Origin: Chionoecetes opilio
Taxonomy: Eukaryota; Arthropoda; Malacostraca; Decapoda; Majidae
Reading direction: 5' to 3'
Assembly (NCBI GenBank): GCA_016584305.1
Contig: JACEEZ010015176.1
Location: 62,001 to 126,000, forward strand
DNA: 64,000 bases
In this document: one piece after another, positions 10,288 to 21,632 of the stretch
Layout: each line of letters begins with the position of its first letter
Numbering within the stretch: the first letter of the stretch is position 1
The notes under the pieces: model-generated
The model's database searches: none
Seen by the model: the letters and a program-made list of their open reading frames with translations, nothing else
What the model was told of the DNA's origin: nothing
Translations under genes and position numbers: made by a program

Positions 10288-10494
10288 GATGATAGATTAA
10301 AGGGATTTTTAGTGCCTCTAGATGGTACCAACCGACCAGGTTGGCCCATGGACTATCCGGGGTGGTGGCTTCCCCCAACACAAAGCACTAGGGATGAATG
10401 ATAAAAATGTTGATATGGAGACGGGGCCACACGAGCGTTGCTCTGGCCCTGTAAAAATACAACTAGATGAAGATCAATACACACAGTCAGTCAC

Positions 10495-10665
10495 ACACAC
10501 ACATATCTTTGAAATAATTATATTAATAATATAATAATAATAATAATTTGGATCATAATAATAATGACAATAATGAAAATGATGATGCTATTATTAACCG
10601 TAATAATAGTAGACTAAGACTAATAATAATAATAATAATAATAACAATAATGAAAATTTTATCTA
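10495..10665. repeat. Imperfect (AAT)n microsatellite
   Basis: AATAATAAT-type repeats with interruptions follow a short (CA)n run. No gene in 10288-10880; the rest of this stretch is terminal DNA of the 8.5-kb element. Confidence 0.8.
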
Positions 10666-11024
10666 GGCTAGATTTGTATAGTGACGCCTGTGTGATAGGT
10701 AATGCTCCGTTTTCTGTGATGGTCTTACGGGGGGACTCTTCCCTCAGGGGTAGAGGGAGGGAGGGAGGTTGTCAGAGCGGCATTGTCAGCTGAGCTGTTA
10801 TCGGCCAATGATAACACGCGCCTCAGATTCTGAGGCTCTGAGCCAATGAGCGTTACGCTACCATACGTGTCTCGGCAGTCCGGTCTGTTGCGAGAAAGAA
10901 ACACAATACCGAAATCCAATACCGACCAAATAATATACCGATACCGGTATACCGATGCACCACCAATACCGAAAACAAAAAATACCGGTATTTCGGTATA
11001 CCGAAAACCGGTGCACATCCCTAG

Positions 11025-11686
11025 AACTTTGAACACACATATTTCAAGTTCAACAAGCAAGGTACGTCTCTTCCAGATCCAGTTATGGCTTTCATATTAC
11101 TTGCTTCATGCCGATTGAGGGACAGTGAGCAACAATTAGTGATGTCTGCAATCACAGAGGTGTCATATGGCAACATGAAAAATACTTTGAACCGCATATT
11201 CGCTGGGGAAATCAGTGCGCAGTTTGAATCTGTACCAGCCGGGCCTGTCTGTGGTGTAAAAAGTGAGCCAGTTTTATGGGAGAAGAGATGACGGGTCAGA
11301 GTGAAGGTGTGGTGAAGGAGGAAGAGGCATTATATGTCGAGGTTTTCAGCGTGGTAGATCAGGGTATGGAGGCGGTCGCAGGGGCAGACAATCAAGCAGG
11401 GCAAGAGGCTATCCCAGTTCATCCACAAGGAGGCAGAATCCACTAGGGCCGGATGGTAGGGTGACCCAAAGGGGCATGATATGTGACTCAACGATTCCAT
11501 TGGGTCAGGTACTGTCCAGATGCTTATGAAAATAATGGAAGTTGTGGGAGTTCTGCTGCAGCAAGTGGCAGTCTTGAGGGAGATCCTGAGACAGCATATT
11601 TATCATTATTTTTAGGTTATGCTGGAGACGGAGATAGTGATGTTAAATTAAGTGGGCTTGTGAAAGATACCAAGGGCTGTGCAGTA
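11025..11686 (+). pseudogene. Copia gag piece 3, zinc knuckle and protease start
   Basis: Resumes with FEHTYFKFNKQG, then PDPVMAFILLASCRLRDSE and MSAITEVSYGNMKNTL, standard Copia gag. After a frameshift near 11288 an Arg/Gly-rich stretch leads to a damaged zinc knuckle (CDSTIHWVRYC at about 11490, first Cys replaced by Gly). It then reads LSGLVKDTKGCAVL, the lead-in to the aspartic protease active site. The pogo-type element interrupts exactly after CAVL. Confidence 0.85.
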
Positions 11687-12289
11687 CTGGGAGGTCCCGA
11701 AGATACGAGCAGTTAGGTTCCACCTGGCATACTCGTAAAGCGAAATCTCGTTTTAACGAAACACATAACTAATGGTAAAATATAGGTTTGGTTCCAGGAC
11801 CCCATCAATTTAAAAAAGAAAAGAAAAAAAAAAAGACATGTTTTTCAAGCTAAAATAAACTATAGCAAACACAAAAAAAACACAGCGTCTATATTGCCCA
11901 CACTGTACTACCTATTCTGTAGAAAAAGCATTCTGAAAGAGAAAATGGCACACAAAATAACATAACTGCACATTAAATAAACATAAAACATGCATAACAA
12001 GCAAAAGACTTTGTAATGTAGGGAACGCCGCATGATACAAGAGAAGGTAGTGTAGCGGTCCCAAGGTTGGGGCCGCACACTTGCTAATTACCCCTAAAGG
12101 TCAGGCCGCGCCATATGCTTAATTACCCTTCAGGTCACGCCTTGCTAGGGGTGACCTGACTGGTCCCAAGGTTGGGGCAGCACACCTGCTAATTACCCCT
12201 AAATGTCAGGCCGCGCCATATGCTTAATTACCCTTCAGGTCACGGCTTGCTACGGGTGACCTCACTGGGGTCAACCAACCCAGCAAACA

Positions 12290-12840
12290 TGGGCTATGCG
12301 GGCCTGTGTCGGCTTGTGCCGGGTACGTATCGGCAACGGCGGCAGGGCGACTGGTTTCGGCAAATCGGATGAAGCCGATGTCGGCCCCGCAGTGGGAACT
12401 ATATATCGGGCCAATTATTGATAAATTCGTACAGGCCCAACACAGTCTTCCTTGACTCGGCCCAAGGATAATATATTAAGTGGATGTGACATGAATGGCC
12501 GGGCCGAAGGACTTAAATAGGGTTCAAAGCTCGGATTAATGATAATTGTTGATTATTAGGTGGCTGAATCGTAGCCAGCTGTTGGCCACTCGCGCCCGTT
12601 GTGACGGCGTTGTCTCGAAGCCAATATTCAAAATATTACCAGTGGAAGTGGCCGGGCGGCCGCGGCTCTACATTTACTGCTCTTACAGGCCTCTCAGGCT
12701 GAGGATCGACTTCATCTACTCCACAAAGACTTATAAAGGTACGTAGGAAAGGGTGGTGACAACTTAGAGATGATAAATGCTCAAATATATAGACAAGACT
12801 TATAAAAGCCTCAGAACTTGCCTTTACCTCCGATAAATAC
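12290..12840. other. No gene seen; left arm of the CCCAGCAAACAT element
   Basis: Non-coding by eye, with 'gccggg', 'cggcccg' motifs recalling the minisatellite near 20.7 kb ('ggcctgcttgtggcac'). No splice-bounded open frame was convincing. Confidence 0.4.
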
Positions 12841-13882
12841 TAGAGTCCTTTCCCGCCCTTATTAGTTTTTTTTTTTCTCCAGACCTTAACAGATCATTTC
12901 AGATACCTCTAACACGTAAATATAAAGTAGGGAAAGATGCCACCTGCAACCCCCTGCCCCCAGTGGCGTCACCAGGAACAAAAATTTGGGGGGGCTTTAG
13001 CCCCGGGGTGGTGATGGGCTATCCAGCTGGGGGGTCGGGGGGTAATTTTGAAAATTAATCAGTTCCAGGGTAATTTTGAGGCCCAAAAAAGAGAAGAAAG
13101 TGGAATTAAGCTTTAATTACATGACACATAAATTAATAGTTATACCAGGCATCATACCATAGTAACTATATTTGATAATTTATATTTTTTATTTAATATC
13201 TCTATAATAGAATATACTTAGTAATTTCAAGGTTTGTTAGCAAACATATTTCAACATTTAAATGAAACATCAGACCAATTTTTCTATAAAAGTGTGAAAA
13301 ATAAGGTTTTGCTCTGGCATGGAAAATTGGATAAATAATCCTGTTTATTGTTTTTGGGTAGCAGGCTACTAGCAGCAATTTAGGGGGGACTGAGTCCTTG
13401 ACTTGGGGGGGCTAAGTCCCCCTTAGCCCCCCACGGTGACGCACTGCCTGCCCCCCCTAAATGACTCCATCCTCTGGATCCCCCAAAATAATTGTACTAA
13501 CCTAACCTCACTATAACTTTACCAAACCTTTTACCAATAACCCCCTAGCGAGATTAAATTGCGGGGAACTAGAATTTACCAGCGGGTTGGGTTTATATTG
13601 AGGAAAGGTTAGAAAATTAATTTTTTTGATTCTCTAGGGGGTTATTATAAGGTTAGGCGGGGTTTAGTGAGGTAGGTGGGTTTTATTGGGGTTTAGGGGG
13701 TATAGGAGGGTAGAAATTAAATTTACCATAGTATATTTTTGGGGGGTTAAGGGGTCGTTTAGGGGGGGGGGAGGGGAAAGGGGGCAGCTCCCCTCATTTT
13801 TAAAATTTACGTGTTAGAGGTACACAAGTGATCGTGAAGGTCGGAGGAAAAACCCCCGAAATAAGGGGGGAAAGGATCTAGA
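12841..13882. mobile_element. Foldback MITE, second copy, interrupted
   Basis: Left arm TAGAGTCCTTTCCCGCCCTT (12841) and right arm ending AGGGGGGAAAGGATCTAGAA match the arms of 3576-3955. A hAT MITE sits in the left half. The right half has expanded G runs relative to the first copy. Confidence 0.65.
12961..13446. mobile_element. hAT MITE with 8-bp duplication CCTGCCCC
   Basis: Ends CAGTGGCGTCACC and GGTGACGCACTG are inverted. CCTGCCCC occurs directly before (12953-12960) and after (13447-13454), the 8-bp signature of hAT transposition. Near the ends GGGGGGGCTTTAGCCCC and GGGGGGCTAAGTCCCCC add further symmetry. No coding capacity. Confidence 0.85.
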
Positions 13883-15404
13883 ATTGTACCGTTTCAGGGA
13901 GTTAAGTAAAAGGGCTTGTACGGGAAAAGATGTTTACGGGTGATTGGGTTCTACTGTAAGCAGTTTAAAGCATTCAAGGCACGGTTAAAACCGCCCCTAA
14001 AGTTATAGAACTAAAATTTTGCGCTTTTCTAACCCATAACCCGTCGGAAATGAGATTTTACACATGGGGGTCTGGAGGGGCGAAACCCCTCCCCCCCCCC
14101 CTAGCGACCCCAGCGGGGTTATAATAGGAAAAGTAACAAGCCCAGGCTGGGTTTTAGTTAACTAGCGGGGGGAGGGGTCTGAATGGGCGCAGCCCCCCAG
14201 TTATTCAGGAGAATTTGGCAGAGAGGATTTTGTCAAAAGTTTACGGTGTTGTAGAATGGGTGTCGATGTAGCCTTTGATACAGCAGTACGCCCCCTACTG
14301 GGCTAATTTTTAGAACATGACTGGTCATTAATTTTGATCATTTTTTGTTTCAAGTCTTTTTCCCCTTTCTATGTTTATAGAGTGTTTTTTCCCTCTTCTC
14401 CACACCTTGCTAAAAGCTTTTGCTTGTAAAGGGTGTTTGCAACCCCATATCCTGTTATAATCATCAAAAAAATATGTAAAATGGCAAACATAATAAAGGA
14501 AAAAGTTAAAGGAGAGAACGAGTGGAAAGAGCAAAAAAAATGGTCAAAAAAATAAAATGTTCTTAGGTAGGTTAGTTTAAGGGAAAGGTAAGTTGGGTTT
14601 AGTTTAAGGAAAAGGCCCCAGTTGGGTTAGTTTTAAGGGAAAGGGCTAATTGGTTTAGTTTGGGGTGATTAAGTTATTTAATAGTTCTTTGGGTTTATTT
14701 TTTGATACTTTACAAAGGGAGAGGTTTTTTTCTGTAAAAACGTCTAAAAAGTGTATTTTTAGAAAGCTGCACTATTTTTAAACTTATCTTCATTTAAAGA
14801 AGCAACACCTCCCGGTTCTACTGCAGTTTTGATACTACAAGGCAGTATTAAACTCCCTTTCAATTTGTAAATCTGACCATTAGCAGATTTCTAAAAATTG
14901 GTACTTTCAACCATTAATTAGATGTGGTTAAAAAAATTCTATTCCTATGTACTGGTGTGTTAAGAATATGGTCTTTTAAAAAAAATGGGGAAATCCCTAT
15001 TGCAGTTATCCCCCCATAACTTGTTCAGGTTGGCTACGCAACCAATGTCCGGTTAGGTTAGTGGGATTTTTTTACCACTCTGTGCCTGATTAATTTAGGT
15101 AAAGATGCAACGGTAGGATTTGGTGATTTAAATTTTTATTTTATGCGACACCCGAAAGGCAGAAATGGTGTGGGAAAAAAAAAAGAAAAATGTGTAAATG
15201 ACCAAATTTTAGGATACATAAGGATTACTAAAAAATTACTCTCAATTTAAGGATTTTACAATGCAACTAGTTAAGTAATCATAAAATAGTTTAGACAACT
15301 TTTTCACCTTTATGTTTTTGCACCAACATTTTTTGTATGGGGTTATTTTATAGGGTTTTTGAGTGGTCAGGGCGTACCCAGAAAATTGAAAAGGGGGGGC
15401 CAAA
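13883..15404. other. No gene seen; repetitive G/A-rich DNA
   Basis: Contains CCTAACC/GGTTAGG fragments, long G runs and a block at 14030-14200 with 'ccagcggggtt' and 'ctagcgggggg'. Frames here are short and lack conserved motifs. Confidence 0.45.
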
Positions 15405-16013
15405 TATATTTTAAAATTATATTATATATATATAAAATAAAAAAATATAAAAAATTTAAAATAAAAAAAAAAAAATAAAAAAAAAAAAAAAAAAAAAAAA
15501 AATTATATATAATATAAAAAAAATCAAAATATACAATAAATAAAAATATTAAACAAATTATAATAAAGTAAAATAAGAAAAAATAATTTATATATTTAAA
15601 ATCAAGAAATAATAAAAAAAAAAAATAATATGAAAAAAATAATATAAAAAAAGTTAAAAATCCTTTATATAAAAAAAAAAATAAAAAAAAAAAAAAAAAA
15701 AAAAAAAATATATATAAATAGAAAAAAAAGAAAAAAAAAAATATGGGAAAAAAAAAAAAAATATAAGAATCAAAAAAAAACTTTTTTTTTTTTTTTTAAA
15801 TAAAAGTAATTTTGTTTATCTATCTATTATCTATCTACTATCTATCTATCTTCTTTTCTATCTATCTATCTACTATCTATTATTATTATTATATTATTAT
15901 TATTATAATTATTATCTATAAATTATAAACTATATTATTAAATATATTATATAATAATTAATATATATATAATATTATTTAAAAAAATTATAAAAATATA
16001 TATATATATATAT
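15405..16013. repeat. AT-rich low-complexity tract
   Basis: Dominated by poly-A, AAT and TA runs with a TCTA/TATC microsatellite at 15818-15878. No coding meaning. Confidence 0.9.
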
Positions 16014-18660
16014 ATTATTGGGGTGGCCCTTAGTATGATGAAAAATTTTAAATTTTTGAGAAACTTTAGGTTCCTAACCCGGTATATGTTCAGTTATAAA
16101 AAATACATGTGAGAAAATTTTTCAGCCGAATCGGTTCCAAAAAAGATTTTTCCACGCCTCCCCAAATTTTACCCTGGCCCTGGCTCCAGGTCCCCCTCAT
16201 TTGAGGTTTTACCCCGCCAAAAGGGGGGGTTCGTGTTTGCCGGGTCCTCACTGGGGCCTGGGGTGGGCCAGGCCCGGGGAAAGGGCCCTTTCCCGGTGGT
16301 CCGCCACCATTTGAAGGAGGAACTAAAAGCTGTCCTACCTTTGTGAGGGACCGTTGAACTCTTGGATGAGCGAAAATCCTCTTTCCGCGTGGTATTCACC
16401 ACAGCGGGTTTCCGGGGCGATCGAGAGGACCGCTGGAACCCCTCGTCTCTGCCACGAGTCCGGGGCAGACGGGAAGGCCTATCCCGGTAGCTTCCGGAAG
16501 AAGTGGAGAGGAGTCCACGACGAAATCTTCCCGGTGGAGACTCGGACCGACTTTTTTGGGAAACGGGACTCTTTTTTGGAGCCGTGTCCTTCCGTCAAAA
16601 TTCCCTCGTCGTAAAGGGCCCGTAACCATGGCGTTTTTGGGCTGCAGGCATGTCGGATCGAAGAAGGACAGCCCAACCCGTTTTTCTGACACGTACCCCA
16701 GATGGGTTTACAGTTGACAGCGCGACGTCTCCGATCTCGGGTCGATTCTTTTTTAGGGCCGGGGCCTTGTGAGTTCGAGGTCGAGCGGGGGCTTGAACGA
16801 GAAAGAAGCCTCAACCAGGCCTTTTCGTAGACCCGGACGACGAAAGGAAAAACCGCTGGAGCCCCGCTCCCCTTTTTTGTCAAAGGGGAACTGGGCCCCC
16901 GGAACATCCCCAAACTTTAAGGGAAAAAGAGGACTTTGCACCACGGCTGGTGCATTGTCCCGGAGAAAAGGGAAACGAATTCCACGGGAGGGGCACCACC
17001 CAGGAAAATGATGAAAGTTTTACCCAAATTCCCCCGGAGTCATCGCGAAGGTCCTCACGCTTTGAAAGGGCTTGGAAAAGCCATGAAGAGCCCATCCTTG
17101 ACGTCCTCTAGAACAGTCGCCCCCTTCCTCCCATGATTCCCGTGCCGAAGTCCTCTCGGTCGAGCTCTCCCAGAGGTTGGAAGCGTTGAAGAGCAGAGCG
17201 GGGGGATAGGAACACCCAAGAACACGGACGAACACGCATTTTACCACAGCTCCAGGATAGGGGAGACAGGGGAAAGCAGCAGGGTTTTCCCCCTTTTCTG
17301 TTTTGTGGGAAAAAGGCCCGTTTTTTGCGGGGGCCCGGGTTTGGGGCCGTGGTTGAAGGACACCGACTACCTGATCCCGGGCTTTTCCCAAGTCTCCCGG
17401 GCCAGGACCACCGCGCCGCCATGCTCTCTCCCGGCCACTGCCCCAAATTGGCGACGGCGAGCAGTTGGGCGCCTCCCAAACCCCAAAGATGATCGGGGAC
17501 GGTCCACATGTTCTTTCGGGTCAGGTCCATCACGAGGGTTGCCATCCCCGTGGACCACCCGCGGAGTTTTCCTGACCGAAAATCCTTTTGGGTCTTTGAG
17601 GCCAGGCCGCACGATGTTTCAAGCGTTGGGCGGAGGTGAGCGGTTGATGTGAGCTTTCGATTCTGCCTAGGCAAGTGCGGCTTCAGCGAGTAGTCCGGAA
17701 CGATCGGTCAGTTGGTTCACCAGCGTGGCCGCCAGTGCTGAGAGACCAGTTTTCGTGGCCCGTTTCGCCCGTTCGCAGGACCCCCCTCCAACTGCCCCCC
17801 GTATTATCTGAGACAACAGTGAAGGTTGGAGCTGGACGACGGCGAGGACTCGGCGCGCCCCAGATGAGGAAGGGCAGCCTCTTTTTGTTTTCGGGGGGAG
17901 AAAGCAGCCCTTTTTCCCAAACGAAGAGAGCCCGTCTCCGACAGAAAGGACGGAAACGACGCCGCCCCATCCTTTTCCCACGTCGGTCCGTGGGGGGAGG
18001 GGGAACTCTTTGTCTCTGGTGGTTCCCTGGTCAGCGCATTCCCGGTGCCAGCAAGAGGTTTTCGAGAAGTACCCCAAAATCCTTTTTTTCGAGATTTGAG
18101 TCCGATCCCATACGACCTTTTTGAGGAGCCGTATCCCCATGGAGCTTCTCAATCTTGGGGACAATGTTGTCTTTCGGATCATTTTGGGGACCGGCCAACC
18201 CAAAAACGAGCACCATGGGGGGGACGGCCAGGTGACACGCGGGGAGAGTCATCTTTTTTTAGCTGTAGACGGTGGAGAAGACCCGAGAACTCTCTTTTGG
18301 GAAGGGGGTTTGGAGCCCCTTACCTCCCTTTGGGGGGCCACAAGAAAATCTTTTCTCCAGTCGCCCTATCAAATGAAAAAGAAAGGAGAATTTTTCAGAA
18401 ATTAAATTTTTGACAAGTAGAAAACGAATTCGGGAAAGGGAAAAAAATTTTGAAAATAGGAGGAGGAAAAGGAGTATGTTCCAAAAACACCATGACCCGT
18501 CGAAGAGAAAAGAGGGAAAAAATTCGGGTCATGGTGCAACATTTCCTACGGGCCCAATTCCATAAAAAAATTTAGGGTGATTTCCACTTTAATGGTAACA
18601 AATTCCCCGGGTTTGGAACAAAAACAATTTTCCCAAATTTTTTTTTTAAGGACCCCCTAA
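16014..18660 (-). pseudogene. Decayed transposase-like gene, copy A (same family as 53.5-55.8 kb)
   Basis: A GC-rich block (about 16170-18410) lies between AT-rich ends reading TTGGGGTGGCCC on the left and, inverted, TTAGGGGGTCC on the right. On the minus strand around 16750-16950, three frames together match the copy B segment beginning RWMAKAIYCLKLQMLKSQL. Shared positions include the W, K-x-x-(F/Y), LK, M, Q-(F/L)-x-L-T, R-x-x-LFV and VY-x-K-W. Frameshifts are very frequent and C/G runs are long, so the gene is broken or the consensus here is poor. No ATG can be chosen. Confidence 0.5.
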
Positions 18661-19633
18661 TATATAAAAATTTTAAATATAATTATATATATTATATAAA
18701 TATAAAAAATTATAAAAATTTTTTTAAAAAATTTTGAAAAAAAATTTTAATAATATATTGGTGCACTATATTATATTGGGGTATATTTTTTTTTTTGCAA
18801 AAGGGGGGGGGATGGCCGCATGGCCTCCATCCCGGTACGCATGATTGTTCTAATTTTATTGTAAGGTGTAAATTTAAGTGATTGAGGGTTTAAAAATCTT
18901 TTTTGGGGAAAATTATTGGCCGAAGAAAATATAAAAATCTGCAAAAAGTTATTTAAACTTATGAAGTGCAGGGGGCATGAAAATCTACTTAGTTTTTTTT
19001 TTCAGAGCAATTGTGACAAAGCCTTTTTGGGGTGGGGGAAGGCACCACAGGGGGCATGGACATGGGTATCTTTAATGAAAAGAAGAGGACACAGTGGGGG
19101 CGTACAGGCAGCCCCTGCACATTTGACAGATGGGGGGAATTTTTATTTTTCGATTGCTATGGGTGAACTAAAAAACCCTGGGTTTTATAAGTTCCATGGT
19201 TTAGGTAAAACCCGATAATTTTCGAGCATTCGGAATTTTTTCCTTAACCTAACCTAACCTAATTTTAGAGCTGATAGACTTTTAGGCTAAATTTTTCCTT
19301 TTTCTTTTTTGTTAACGTCGTTTTTTCCCATAATGTTTTTGAGGTTAGACGATCGATGAGACTATCCAATGTATCTCGGGTCAGCATGTAGATTTGCAAA
19401 AGCATCTAAATTTCATGACTGTCACATATAGTAAGTACATAGTTCATGAAGAGTGCGTGCAGAAGGATAAACAGCTAAATAAGAGCCATAAGAGTTTCCA
19501 TGTTATAAACTTACGTTATGCGGTTAAAATTGTAAATAATATAATATATATATATAATATATAGGATATTTATGGTATATATAGATGACTACAGTTATAT
19601 ATGATCATATGCGCACACTATATATATATATAT

Positions 19634-19673
<40 letters not shown>

Positions 19674-20255
19674 TATATAATTATGGATATTTAATATTTA
19701 TTCATTATGTATTGAATTTGGATTCTTTCTATGTTATTGTTCTGTCATTATTAGAAATTTACCACATTATATGGATTTTTTCCACTTTTTTTTTGTGTTT
19801 TGTTTTACAAAACAAGTACAGTGATATATTTATGAAAATATATTTATATACACAATTCATGGTTTCATTTACAGTATTAATACTTGTAAGCACGCCTGAT
19901 GGATGTAGTAGTGCACACATTGTTGAATGCATTGCCGACTGACCAGTGCCAGAGCTGCCTCACCACAGGGCAGACTGATATACGCAGCCGACGGATGATC
20001 GATTATGGCTGTTAATTGAGAGTCTAGTATAGTGATATTTGTATTTTTGTTGCACTGATAGGCCTATGGTCCCTAGCTCCAACTGTAAAGAGTTGAGAAC
20101 CATTCAATCCTGGCACAGGTTATTCAATCACAAACTGTGTTCATTTAAAAGGGGGCGCAGGTGTGTAGCGCGACGACTAGCTTGCCTGCCGGATAGCTAC
20201 CCCTGCCACGGATACGCTCACGCTGCAGTGACGTCTCACAGGAAACATTGTGGTA
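18661..20255. other. No gene seen; AT-rich and microsatellite DNA
   Basis: TA/AT tracts at 18650-18790 and 19530-19690, a short CCTAACCTAACCTAA run at 19244-19262 (TTAGG-type), and a weak echo of the LINE-tail motif 'gaggttagacg' near 19340. The open frame at 18916-19218 shows no recognisable motif. Confidence 0.45.
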
Positions 20256-20588
20256 CACGCTCCAGGACCAGAACATTATCATCAGATTCGCTTATTAACC
20301 AAATAAGTCGACAAAACTTAACACCAAAACCTATCTTAATACACAAACCAACCTAAATCAAATTAAACAAGCCTACACTTAACATTAAAATAGAGACCTA
20401 ATCAAACTTAAGGAATATAATATACCTTGCTATTATCTATATAAAAAATAAAGGTTTAAATTGGGTAGTAGACGTTTGCTTAGGTTTTCATTAGGTTGGT
20501 AAATTTTGGATAGGTTTGACGTTAGTTTTGTAGACATTTAGTAAAAATAAGCGAATCTGACGATAATGTATACTGTCCAGAGGCGTGA
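20256..20588. repeat. Foldback repeat
   Basis: Left arm 'cacgctccaggaccagaac' to 'cagattcgcttatt' is the inverse of 'aataagcgaatctg...tgtccagaggcgtg'. Arms are about 75 bp. The inner sequence 'ttattaacc...aaaacttaaca' recalls part of the 1.3-kb elements (near 1505-1560). Confidence 0.6.
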
Positions 20589-20714
20589 TCACATGTTGTT
20601 CTTGTGTGATGCATCTGTCGTGCCGAATAAAACAGTGCGCAGTGTGGCAGGGTAACTAGTCCGGCGTGTACACCAGGCATGAGGATACGGGTAAAGCGAT
20701 TCAGGCTGCTATAT

Positions 20715-20965
20715 GGCCCATACTGGTGGCATTAATTTCAAATGCTAAGTCGGCCTGCTTGTGGCACTATCAAATGCTACAGGCGGCATGTCTTGTGGCA
20801 CTAGTTGGATGAGTAAATTGGCCTGCTTGGGCACGATCAGTTTCTGTGTAGGCCCGCTTATGGCACTATTTGGATGCAAATCAGCTGCTGGTGCACGATG
20901 CAGTTGCATGTGATGCCCGATTATGGCACGATATAGATGCTATGTAGGCCGTGTGCGCCTCAGTA
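20715..20965. repeat. Degenerate minisatellite
   Basis: Five to six imperfect repeats, roughly 45 bp each, built on 'ggcctgcttgtggcac(t/g)at...gatgc(a)aat'. Typical subterminal repeats of the surrounding element. Confidence 0.6.
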
Positions 20966-21353
20966 GTGGCATAGTTTGGTTACGGTTTGCCGGAAACAGA
21001 TCTGACACAGAAAAGGAAACGTAAAGTTACAAACCGAAACAGGCCCGGGGGTGCAAACATGATACGCACAAGTGTCGTCCGCAGCCAGGCGATAACTCAT
21101 TACAGTTTGCAGATTCAATGCCAAATGCCGTTTGTGATTTCCCGGGCACTAATTTGATCCCCGGCCCGCATGAAATGTTTGCGGGGGAATCCCCCTTTTG
21201 TCCACCTGGGGGGGTTTTGGCGCGCTTTTGAACTTGATAATTTTACCCACCCCAGTTTAAATTCTTCATTGGTTTTTTTTCGTCTCTTTATTAAAAAAAT
21301 AGACCCTAATTTACACATTTTCTTTCACGATTCTCGTATACGGACCTCCTGTA

Positions 21354-21632
21354 CTGGCTCAGGGTTTCTACTACGGTGTGGGGAATTTGGCTGGCTTAAT
21401 GGTTTTCTGAGTAGCCTTATGATTATAAAGGGGGATAGATTGTGGAAGAGAATCTCTTCACGTTTCCCTTTTGCTGTGGTGTCACTGTCCCCCCCTTAAA
21501 CGGCCCACACTAAAAATACTATTGTATTGGAAATATGAGGCAAAAATTTGTGCGGATGGGGCTTGTAATTTTCCATTACTTTGAGCGGGCGTTCCGTGAA
21601 AAAAGGCAGAGAGGTAAAACTTTGCTAAAAAA
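21354..21632 (+). pseudogene. Copia protease, piece 4
   Basis: Joins functionally to CAVL at 11686. The expected aspartic protease loop is blurred by indels. In overlapping frames I read LRCGEFGWLNGFLSSL, which matches the Copia block following the protease active site, and then KYEAKICADG-like residues after a shift. Heavily frameshifted compared with the Copia pieces outside 12.9-23.2 kb. Confidence 0.6.

Larger units (their letters stand above)
2564..11024. mobile_element. 8.5-kb TIR element inserted in Copia gag
   Basis: Left end CTAGGGTTGTGC and right end GCACATCCCTAG are inverted repeats. Just inside both ends are many ATACCGGTAT-type palindromes (2577-2700 and 10900-11012). Copia gag reads up to the left end and resumes at the right end, and TTTGAA is repeated at both junctions. 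The terminal structure resembles hAT-type elements, but I cannot prove the superfamily. Inside are SINEs, microsatellites, a TA-flanked pogo-like element, a decayed ORF on the minus strand (6814-8731) and an inverted 1.3-kb element. Confidence 0.75.
12279..21187. mobile_element. TIR element CCCAGCAAACAT, inserted in P1
   Basis: The left end reads CCCAGCAAACATGGGC..ATGCGGGCC and the right end, inverted, CCCCCGCAAACATTTCATGCGGGCC. The junction sequence of P1 (caaccaa|atccccc) is split exactly here. Inside are the foldback/hAT pair, a decayed transposase-like region, AT-rich DNA and a minisatellite. The right end is noisy, so the boundary is good to about 10 bp. Confidence 0.55.
11687..21351 (-). 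mobile_element. pogo-type 'GGGAGGTCCCG' element P1, split by nested insertions
   Basis: Starts TA|CTGGGAGGTCCCGAAGATAC and ends ...GGACCTCCTG|TA, with TA duplications inside the Copia protease codons. Its two parts, 11687-12278 and about 21188-21351, match the intact relatives at 49148-49921, 51900-52724 and 58311-59075. The left part contains two tandem ~106-bp units ('caaggttggggc...ttaattacccttcaggtcac'). The right part is much more degraded. Non-autonomous. Confidence 0.8.

Noticed and set aside
16140..18410. Bacterial contamination or a cluster of GC-rich genes
   Set aside because: The block is bounded by AT-rich element ends and its minus strand matches the transposase-like copy at 53.5-55.8 kb; the many overlapping frames are composition effects.
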